Source: a virus. Taken from it: a stretch of DNA of 64,000 nt. Both the position numbers and the translations under genes were made by a program. The notes under the pieces were generated by a model. That model saw only the letters and a list, made by a program, of their open reading frames with translations, had not been told where the DNA came from and ran no database searches. Position 1 is the first letter of the stretch; the number at the start of each line of letters is the position of its first letter. Positions 31,101 through 37,600 of this stretch are shown here, in pieces. The stretch lies in IMG/VR virus record IMGVR_UViG_3300020477_001012, positions 109,843 through 173,842 of that record; one strand, written 5' to 3'.

Positions 31101-31624
31101 GCAATAGATGTGGAGCACACCCTTGCCCTAGCAAGTCTGGGGTTGGACTGCTCAGTCTCGCTGCATAATTTGATAAGGCATATGTTGTCATACCCACCTG
31201 AGCACAAGCTAGAAATGGGCGTGTCAGGGGCATCTTGACCCAGACGATAAAAAAGGATTATCTCCTTACTGTTGATGCCCAAGATAGAATATGTATACGT
31301 CTGACCCGACTTCTCTATGGTGGCAATATCCCCAACAGAGATATAGCAAGATACGGCTTCTTTAAGGGTGACGGTATAAATTGGGCCTGTACCGTCAACA
31401 TCTGTAAACTCTACAGATTGGCAGAACTTATAGGGGGAAAAAAGCAGGCCGGTGCAGTGCATTCCGGCTCTGGATTCTCTACCGCACTTGCTTGTTACAA
31501 TGTTCTTTTTAAGGGCGACATTGCAACTTAATTTGGCTTTAACCGTAATACCAGTAGCTGTCAAGGTGCCTGTTGCGGCCTTGACGCATAAGCATTCTAA
31601 GGTTTTTAAGTGCCTATTAGCCAT
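19181..31624 (-). CDS. Giant multidomain tail adhesin (4147 residues) with FG-GAP repeats
   Basis: Starts at ATG 31624 with AAAGGA upstream; a TTG three bases before it is not needed. Modules in order: residues about 1-990, beta-rich unknown regions; 1000-1180, a LamG-like jelly-roll (FSIFTRFTPD, LIVGHSPGSGVGM); 1500-1700, short LxLxxxG repeats (LNLFTLGS, MNLFIEG); 1900-2500, four FG-GAP repeats (YGKAVAVMDDAMVVSAP, FGSSLDI with IIVGAPF, FGHSVGI with VVSIGSPF, LGYSTSVSDDGDIVAFGAP); 2590-2660 and 3060-3140, two segments like a GATase/DUF4350 fold; 3650-3930, three more FG-GAP repeats (FGFSVDL with LVVGTPF, FGYSVAIDADMIAVGAP, FGQSVAI with LSVGAPF); 4060-4147, more LxLxxxG repeats. It follows the tape measure gene, the place of tail-tip and host-recognition proteins. 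No enzyme site was identified. Confidence 0.85.
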   Translation of the reverse strand: MANRHLKTLECLCVKAATGTLTATGITVKAKLSCNVALKKNIVTSKCGRESRAGMHCTGLLFSPYKFCQSVEFTDVDGTGPIYTVTLKEAVSCYISVGDIATIEKSGQTYTYSILGINSKEIILFYRLGQDAPDTPISSLCSGGYDNICLIKLCSETEQSNPRLARARVCSTSIAASVHISSKLSGRIRMGENSLSAVGKINNGLTTDYNIHQKMLGGFNLRATRADKFYGDFGDFECVEKLYPSGDLPIDAGMGNFVGSDNSSGNLYRFIDEGVFTGDYDKQFGNSIIISDDANSFIHPDTFHTEGLFQYKCNLTNFLVRPEETRLRIRASAPINNYEANVPPRYTIHNIKFEDPSGNLVVKYEDIIVYGDVDYTNSATHANFSTYSSAAVTNKADLYDWQRTSAPHMYQISGYKLTFDVRSEALDDPFAPGFSDGFEDNYIIHDTYASGDDYLALDGAPLSTQDQSLINPTKAIRISALEICNSGGYGPRPEDYIGLFAQVPEKGRRLERKILPSFMPLAEFDTGVWPSVSSIWHHKNSNMGHVTIGSNLDSCGATGLVSAIQRETAHDYAELHSTGPHLDSGKLTLKFSHGRGIVNEVTKGAFDCGFDQTICPTWFDPSGAFNTQNRTQLGVDDGFFDIESITLKVKAKKATGSRNYVLDVVGYSDDGLLNVSSAPSGFLQNPYSVQLNDQIISSDGTHPVTSGFLADGDDLAIASESLSEKERYTETSGNLGGDHYSLTNYPVVSTTDFVDYEVPLKIYDDRVTLGQSRDYSMSSLFEHLYLDIYPLPSGASIASVHLLVRYKPQNALKLSIEGGDKIRKIQDGRSEGSIYPISRGSTDDMLNAGSGYGPISTIEGIPHAFTTPSSIKSNYSRRWRGMEGTVRGPFDPDMFGFGFENPHMDFPFLSGFYDFDEMDGLYVKSRPLGSGFGNVSGLFSTTPEIYKNIGWRFSSGTLFSDQLPGYSGAYKTSDWTSMTNDSTSTNFEDDKLYGRIADAFNNVVRISGHSQNINFGNIDTTSGFSIFTRFTPDANISGVDYNLFNSGVLFSKWDSAADLDFALGYSGGFLCGYSKDIDGNVITVADTLPYSGYQFPLSVILTYNDHNGSGLKLYTDNEADRNTYTHDFGDGFDGDHLFLRASSVPFYKNTTNANLIVGHSPGSGVGMNMLLSEFGISTYTVGVKGSGTNIVEANPDATYKQVTAEKFFDNHRAKFYSPDEDYHIDTFKLWDYVNENTYSDWDIGAFKYCQFGIAFNQLTKRTGRDLVSFNINHDGSGYITRNDLTLPSNVDSGVSYHTQIENDFLRFHLSDTSDNFYSTQRRITKDLPRDYVFSDRALVVETVMEHKTDHDIVWPNCTGTVGPKLIVSLYTKKKEPYWVPDEPNWGLINRDIHYLEPSSCIMRVDSKFTYDSLVDTSEQWALFPDEPVLSEFSEKYYSQDVDDMFLQYDLVYPSGKPFESRINIHTSHVRLDDAYVKDTDANSNVNLIASGGNVVAQNLDLFLKNYAPSDSGILNLFAVGPIGLGSSGTGGAGGYNGSGLTLFTSGSFRELQSLHLNTLSYVTQSSGINLNVSGKYYPITDGSGAFNLNVEGVGLGSAIFPLSIRNDDLSYVPSGGLLPLFTYATSGSVGLRDSMPLVLANTHAADPVASSTLLNLFTLGSTSLVDSLPLVKMNLFIEGTPLLSENMNLVLYGDDLTTSFASSSGTGTTGSPQLGMNLFMSNYGGVGSTFFNWFNYNYGTGINIEDNTYASLPVGNEIRGVDLIGYGHCLSDSPRKAIDKAIVTDDTVWREETCNDGGIFRAVGLYTNSGAINFSGGLGYSGNYYGIRKSRNLIPHAPYWATMKITTGSTDAIKVPRNFEDWEYGICGPDFYSDSGCCTADCDQNLVYSGAKMIGDYPHMSGDASLTPPNTRDLQDQYGKAVAVMDDAMVVSAPRREIADSSGHMIPDAGSAFVYRRGADVAGKKADWQMQDQLMLPSGFRRDYVSKVVDNLIKFDTFSISGQRWNIGQEGRRFGSSLDIGASGDRETIIVGAPFAGWSRKFQDIQTSGIPVCMFVFIDEFQYSEADIGRIGNAAGKWDILYKYFSAPWNAQTPEEFQPQINVDVMVFETYKGSEPKQEPEGPSWFHHTWIPSMIDPDLADLKQETHDRMLSGIKENGFLRVFPSGSSEFSPHSGIPPIMGLFEERSPSSMNGAAFVHDGVSIIDEFVDFYEQYSYASGVIDPNVDLAATGHVRRVAGSSLDWADTSIDLIHDTLDSGYLINNDVMKFITSGVGQEWANPNAYEFQIPPGSGGRVYIFEKESGIFNCVQEIKPLSVRESLKFGGGGTYHTGGAVTDPSNTAASNEEWLGPYRDEYNDRFGHSVGISQNSQVVSIGSPFTNTPCEIFERDNSENERMYKNLRDWLVFTSMTAEVNRYDDLLAASGKSVAQNVVYHELSQSNKFSFRIDENFWGTNKTIELYKPVYQYAYSDITSTGTWKFILNEFAGTSRLGYSTSVSDDGDIVAFGAPTDSTTLFEDTNVWYKEKNTWASYTNAGAVRMFESRKYIPHSGVVEFTRFGNLDRSAHETERDQGFYDQMGLYFQPDDKSFRRMDFSEIEIPRDAGLAFIITPELDAASDEIIDNIKHWLALGDRTLVLVGNDPVYEENGLYGDSNKLVNKILGKLGSRMRIHPAATKYESLPDCVSSSDVSNDRWNVTKAYVPTYAHTKYDGYKSKISTDNIFAKGVGDIRMDLSDIDLQEMVQIAPCDKLNADVCNMPLKHNGDLRAEWTEECEKTVGRGNKVKVLYQKNWGFHFANPNAAQGCDDYPVDPQPFINRPYKDVSPILTAAEFLPDTHWYIPARSGVRIEKRTIYKFIKKVTTDKVVEFADYNLEEVAFNVAEDSNSNVSGIYNYFDVEKTQGGFIDPDPWPTATAENRRDALVQGRGDWMIESGVKKVNKVLSDESVLALREKYIYDDEDGNPVDDNNNVYLLAHLNGESEEAFDDPNGNCDRNHYFYANLVKNDCDEAPLIVQLGGWTKRQSFKEAYDGSVLLDRLNLYIDTDGNHAVKENQIYNEGDIIPAAVDVLWIANPDGQPDDGDISIIKNWLKGGKKKVVITYSGTDPDTRQTIAENVKVLCEKLGISSRPFFRPCLGDYFVQQSSQVGDSNRQRVDSQDTCNIMTPKQKLNYAEEAISGCELGYGWNSHVNVETNVPKLSLWPKAGEAGSSRLNYIPISGGGDFEKIVYYEDAITDTCTYDTEKTIYFINGKASGEFPVEEGSGYRIFVDWVSETPNEKFTIHGEARNISLSAEEDPNDPMDRVSFNQHEYFNNTATNSVKSTHVDVRAKGSAIRVSLDTDRYKLPRGIIPAKDGDFTGDPLTPRILSISGCPLPIETTITTTTRWIQVPSGEITIEHPWYVPAQSGTVKGAFRPIKHKSERYCNPNARCDDRGDNEIEDGPVIAAEEFEQFSAFPAGGKRSKIVVLSDSTMIQGQCPQYRSDAIKENQKFIRSLYPTSPHEDSALSAYSMNTQKGDDDTGRQFKFTQKLRAPERGSAAKYYAVSGIANTTMPLYGAGGAAGNLGSYVDNEDTYHPANPGFLREPDPLGEKKKEEVDKFGGAEAVNKFGIYPRFSGDFLNEGLYTIDGVTKDFLVDAKTIGGPPDLMKFNGTDYLDFDLYTSGCPGDLFGFSVDLSQNKLVVGTPFNGFHTENAISGVSGIVQWHEIKNDPNRSGMKVSQNGGAGAAFYFERTGSGSNVVSEFLPWEFKEKIKPSSVNVGLDNCTSSQLQLQRGDHNLNSDFVVDHAGRTDKFGYSVAIDADMIAVGAPHHDFATLHDHIYSGTSAFQRKSFNAEFEIPGHKYYDLGSSGVRYDQFGGDSGVMVLNNGAVFNYRHEITDWPNRIKTWQYAEKLYAHGYLARTGTTHGAGGVIVVSGCENDGFGQSVAIYRSERGDSDYTLSVGAPFHDHPTSGNHMTSGLANAGAAYTYDAMLREQLPSIPNAGSWIDVEIFGDKAEDGNNRLTNRVYQNETGDPISYITSGIIFSNVNGDIFIEASGFDPSTKGFVAHRPFVEYVTGDLLPGTPVNATLNLHISGAPHPVSGSMNLTIPGPSSAYVYNNVDLVTFGCSDIASGSMPLYIDAPSGVASGALNLNMTSTQTTEQLNLRVRGK

Positions 31625-31658
31625 CAAAAAATATCCTTTATGTCCTGCATCTTAAGAG

Positions 31659-34600
31659 TTATTCACCCATACCGGCGATTTTCTTTAGTCCATTGTTAGT
31701 TGCTTTGTATTTAGGTATTTCGTCACGCACGGCGTCAAGCACTATATCTCTAATGGCTGGTTCAAGTTTTGGAAGAACCACGTTAACACTGATGGGCGGC
31801 ATGGAGTTAATATCAACACCCATGGTAAACCCTGTAAGCTTGTCAATAGCATTGGCAAATGAGGTTACAGCCGTGCCTAACGCTGGCATAGCATCACCAA
31901 ACATTGAACCCATTTTCTGCACAAGGTCACCAAATTGATAATAACCAACTGGACCGCCTGCGCTCATGGCGGTGGCGGGCGCGGTGGCATCTTGTCGACC
32001 ACTGCTATTCATGGCCCTAAGTATCTGCAAGTTATTACCACGATTAACGGCAGCACGATTAACCACAAATTCTCCCGGGGTCAACATGGCAGGAACAGTG
32101 TCAGTTCCACGAGGAACAAAAATACCCCTATTGGCATAAACTACGCCGCCTCTATACATGCCAGCTAGTTCTCCCACTCCCCTATCTGCCGCAGTTTGCG
32201 AGGCCACTTTTCGTTGCATCGTTTCATCAAATACTACTTGAGCATTTGTAATTGTTACTGTAGCCTTAGCAACTTCCATCTTCTTAATCTCTGCCATTTG
32301 CTGGGCTTGGGCGCCCAACTCTGAGGCCAACCCTCTACCCTCAGCTCGCAGGGCCTCAGTTTCTGCATCTCGCCCAACCATGACTCCGGCAGATCTGGCA
32401 TCCGTAATGCCCATAGTCGACAGAGTGATACCAGCAGCCCGTTGCATTTCCGCATCAGACATCCCAGTGCCTTCTAGGCTCTTCATTCCGGCACCAAGGG
32501 CTGACGGGCTAAACAAGCTAGCCATGTTGGCGTCCCCGGCTCGTAAGGCGGCAGCAGCCCCAGCAGCGGCTTGTTGCTCGATGAAACCCTCAATATCTCC
32601 AGCCATTAATTTTTCAAAAGAACTTTTTTCAGCAGCATTCTTCTTGGCTATAATAGCAATCTCTTCCTTGATTTGATCAATCCTCTGTCTCGTCAGAGCC
32701 ATAAGGGCATCGTTGGTCTTGGCTAATTCTGTTGTTCTATCTTCGTCAATTCCTCCCGGCCCCTGAAAACCACCGCTGGCCTTGCGTGCCATCTGCACAT
32801 CAGTCTTGGCTGCCACCTCTTCTCTTGCTCTGGCAAGCTCGCCAGCACTAGCATTGCGAAGAGTCTTGATCCCAGCGTCTTGGGCGACCAAGTTGAACTG
32901 AGCCACACGCGCTTGCTCTTTTTGTTCTGAGCTAAGCTTGTCTCCACCAAAGTCCTCAAAAATCTTAGCTGCCTGTAACTGCACATCAATAGCTTTCTTC
33001 TGTGCCTCAATATAGGCAAGCTCTGACGCCCTCCTAGCCTTGGTTAATGCTACGATGGTCTTTTGGTGTTCCAGTACAGCCTTGGCGGATTCCAGAGCAG
33101 TTTTTCTGAGTGGGTCTAAGCCGGATTTGATTTCTTCAATTAAACTGCTCGCGTCTCTGCCTCTGATGTCTCCTAGACTCTGAACAGCCCCCATTATAGC
33201 TTCTTGGGTAGCCTTGTCGGTAACACCAGCTAACAGGGAAGTTTCTAAGCTTGACTTGGCTGCCGCCTCACTACTTTGGTTAATGTCTAACCCGCTAATT
33301 CGCTTCTGCAAGCTGCCCATGAACTGGTTAACGCCCTGCGCCCGATCAAATGACCGGTTAACAGCTTGACCAACAGAGCTATTCTCACCCCCACCGACTG
33401 AGGCTAAAACTTGTTCGCGCGCGTCGTTTAAAGCCCTCTCGCCCTCTTCTCCCATCCCCATGTTAGCTTGAGCAGTCTCTATGGTCGCAATAGTGCTTTC
33501 TAATGCCAGCGATCCGGTTTCTAACGACGATAAGAAGTTATTCACAGCGTTGCTCGACGCGGCGAACACCGACATAACCTTAAGATTATCAAAGTTTGCT
33601 TTCGCTACCGCCTCCATCGCCGCTTTCATCTTGAAGGCCGCAACTGCTGCCGCTTTCTGTGCCTCTGCTCCTGCGGCAGTAGCGCCTCCAAACTCATCAA
33701 AGAATTTAGTAAGCTGATTAATGCTCGTGGCATTCTTACCCATAATCGCGGCAGCTTCTAGTTCTTGTTTCTTGAGGGCATTTAACTTTTCAGTCTTTGC
33801 CTGCCCCTCATCCATCCTATTGATGAAACCCATAGCCTCGGTGCTGGACCTTAACACCGACTCGCCCAGCTTTTCTACCTTAACTCCTCCAGCTCCCACA
33901 AATTCGCTCGCTCTACCCTCTACGGTCTTTCCAGTCTTTGCTTCTTCAATGAACTTGGACTGTTTGCCCACCGCCGCCTCTGTCGCATCCGTTGCTGCCT
34001 GAGTAACGACCTGTTGGTGTATCTGGTCTCTTAGTTCTTTTGGGTCCGTAGTAAGCGCCCTGATGATTCCTTGCATGGTGAACATCTCCGAAAATGCTTC
34101 ATTCATTGCACGCTCTTGTCCAGCCTTGCCCGCCCCCGTCACATCTCCTTTGTCTTTTGCTTTTTCAGCTTTTCTTCCGGCTATCTCCGCTAACGCCCCG
34201 AACACTTGACCTGAAATCATGGCTGCCGACATCGCTAGTCCCGCCGCACCGCCAATGGCGGTAGCGCCCCTGCTCATGCCTTTCCCGACCCTGCCCTTCA
34301 TGCGGGACATCATCCCGCCACCTTTCGTTTTTCGCATCTGGGCGTTCATTTTCTTCAGGGCGCGAGCAGCTTTGTTGGCGTCTTTTGGTAGTATCTTTAA
34401 TTGCTTACGGAAGCCGTTGAGCTTCTGTTTGCCCTTTGTGAAGCCAATGCTTAATAATTTCAACCCGTATCTGTACCCTTTGGTTCCTTTTAACGCTTTC
34501 CTTTTTGCTATTAGCTCTCTGTTTAGTTCCCGCCCGTATGCCCTCGCGTGCTTCACGGCGGGATGATAGTGTTTGGCCTCTTTGTTTCTAGTCATCGCCA

Positions 34601-37600
34601 ATTTTTTGGCAGAAGTCCGAAGATTGTTCTGGCTACCAGCTAATTTCTTGTTGGCTTGACCAAGATCATTTTGCGTTGTTTTCAATCTCTTTTGAGTATT
34701 AACGTATCTATTGTTAGCATCCCTTGAGTCTTTCACAGCCGCTGCTTCTTTCCTGAGTGCTTTGGCTTTCTCCTCTGCGGCAGCCTTAGTAACGACGGCT
34801 TGCTTCTTAGACGCATCGGCACTGTTTTTGGCTGCTAGAATTGCGGCCTTTTCCGTTCTAACGGCACCTTCCCGATTCTTATTATAGCTCTTCTGTCTCC
34901 GCTCTGCGTTCTTCAGTTCGTCTTGCAGTTTTCTAAGTTGTTTCTCCCACCCTGCCGATTTAACACCTCCGCTGACACCTTTCTTGGTGTGAATGAAAGC
35001 GCCGTCGCCTTTCCTCCTCTTCCTTGTAATTCCTCGGTCTTCTAATTGCTTCCTGTGGGCGCGTATCTCGGCCTTCTTTCGATTTACCGCCTCGGCTTTT
35101 TTACCGCCCGGCTCCCAACCCTTCTCCATTTGCTTTCTGTGTCTTGTTGCGTCGTCAGCCCCAGCCTGATCTTTCGCTGCTTTGGCTTTTTTCTGTGCTA
35201 GACGGGTTTCTTCTGTCGCAGCCACCCCAGTCGCTGCCGCCGCCGTTTTCGTAGCCGCTCTTTTCCTCTTGTTGGCTTCAGTCCGGTCGCCCTCATCAAC
35301 AGCGACCTGCTTCTCTAGTCGGTTCCTTTTTTTGTGTAGCCTTCTTTTTTCGTTTCTGTCTTCTTTCATCTCCTTGCCTTTGTTGGCAAGATCTTTCTCT
35401 CCCTTTTGTACCGCTTTCTCCTTGGCAAGCTCAGACACGTTGCGAGCGTCACTGACCTTTTTCTTCTTCTTCTTGCCCTTCTTTTTAGACTTCTCCGTTT
35501 TCTCTTCTTCTTTTTTGGTCTTGGTCTCTTCAGTGGCCGACTCGGAAGTTGCCTTGTCTGCCTTCTTCTTGTCTTTCTTCTTCTTGGACGAGCTTTTTTT
35601 GGTATCTTCTGCCTCAGACGAAGCCTCTGCCTCGGCCTTCTTCTCGGTCTTCTTCTTTTTCTTCTTCTTCTTGCCCTCGGCCTCCTCCAAGGCTTTTTCT
35701 AACTTAGGCTTCTTGTCTTTTTTCTTTTTATCTTTCTTGACATCTTTGGCGGATTTCTCAAGAGCTTTCCCCCATTCTTTGAGTTTCTTCGTAAGCAGCA
35801 TACTAGCCTGTATGATAATAGCAAGCTGTATTAGAGACTGAGAAACCCGCTCCGCAGCAACGGCGGATACGAACTGGGCGTCAGTAGCTTCTTTGCTCTT
35901 GTCTCCAAAATTGCTTAATGCCGTGGCCGCGAAGCCAGACATAAGCATCATCTTTTCCATACCCCCAAATCCGCCACCACCACCAGCCGCGCCACCCTTG
36001 GCAAATTTCTGCACTCCCACTGGGCCGCCCGCAGCAAACCCAGTCACGCCCTTTTTGTTCATTCGGTTCAGGTTAGCGTAACCGATACTTCGAGCAGATT
36101 TTTTATTGACGACAAATTCGCCGGGAGTGAGGAGGGCGGGGACCGTGTCTGAGCCAGAAATTCCACCGCCAGAGGCTCGCCTTGTACGTCCAAATTCGCC
36201 AGCTTTCCTTCTTTTTCCTACTTCTGATTTACTCAGCCCTGTAAGTTTAGCAACTGCGCTATCGGCCACATCAACTTGCTTGCTCTTGGCGTAAATAGCA
36301 TTAATCTCGCTACTTTTTGCAGCAAGGGTTTCTTGGCCCTTGAGACTCTTAAACAGTTTGTATTCTTCTGCTAATAAGTTGGGGTATTTCTTATTAATAA
36401 CCTCGTCAACATATGATTTATTTAGGGTTCTTTTTGCGTCTATTGGTATACTGGCAAACTCAGAAAATTTACCTCTAGCTAGAGATCCTAAACCTGACGG
36501 AAAATCAAATGCTGAATTGTTATCTGATTTAGTCTTGGCTCTTTGTCGTGCGTCTTGCGATCCAGAATCAAAGGGCGCGCCGATCTTAACCAACAGAGCT
36601 TCAAATGCATTCCCAATAACCCCTTCAATCCCAAGCTTATCCAAGTCTGTGAGAGATAAGTCTCGACCGGTAACCTTTCCTTCTCCAGATAGACCCGAAA
36701 AATAGGTCTTTAAGCTATCGCCACTGGCATTGATAGCCTGTAGAAACGAATCCTTGATTGCCGCTTCAGTTTTGTCTCCAACGGTCTGATCACCAATCGC
36801 CATGCCGCGCGAGGTGACAGATAGTGAGCCACGCTTAGCTAGGAGTTGTTGAAATTCTGGACTAAAACTCCTCTTGGCACTCTGTAATACTTGTGCATTT
36901 TCCCTTATTTTCTTAACGCCTTTGGCATCTGCTGAAAATCCAGCTTTACCAGCAACATCTTTGAGTGTTACAGAACCCTTGGCTTCCAGAGGTTTGTTTG
37001 GGGGGTCTTTGTCATATGGTCGCAGCGCTATAATGCCACCTGCGGCATATTTATTTTGATTCATCGCCTGAAGCTGGTCGGCCCCAATCTTCTTCACGCT
37101 ACTCTTGCGAATAACAAATTCCCCGGGCTGTAGCATAGCCGGGACTGTGTCTCGGTTTCCAGAACCGGGCACAAAACCACCACGGGCAAAGTGGTGGATT
37201 TTACCACCCTGATGTTTTGCCTTGACGCCCCTGAGTGATGCGCCAATTCCAGCAGCAAAACCGCCAATACCTTGACTGACCTTAACTGCGGCAAATGCAC
37301 CAAGAAGTGGGATGATGGGCTTGAGGGCATCGGCAACTTTGATCAGGGCAGAAGCAAGACCAAGGGCCGTTTTTGCCATCACCTGAAAAGATGTGGACTC
37401 AGTAATTCCCCTTACCAAGGCAAGAAATTCTTCTTTAACCTTGACGATCTGAACGGCCAAAGCCTGTTGGGCCGTGGCAGCGTCTCTTGTTAAAGAGTCC
37501 CCACCAGCGATGGCGGCCTGTCGCGCCCTCTCGGCTGTCTCAAATTGCTGCAAGAGGGGGATGACTTTACCGATTTGCCTAAAGCCACCAAGTTGCTCTG

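Noticed and set aside
35182-35841. A plus-strand open frame full of Phe and Ser opposite the Lys-rich tape measure region
   Set aside because: It is the complement of AAG/AAA runs (TTC/TTT), which looks hydrophobic but is an artefact of low complexity.
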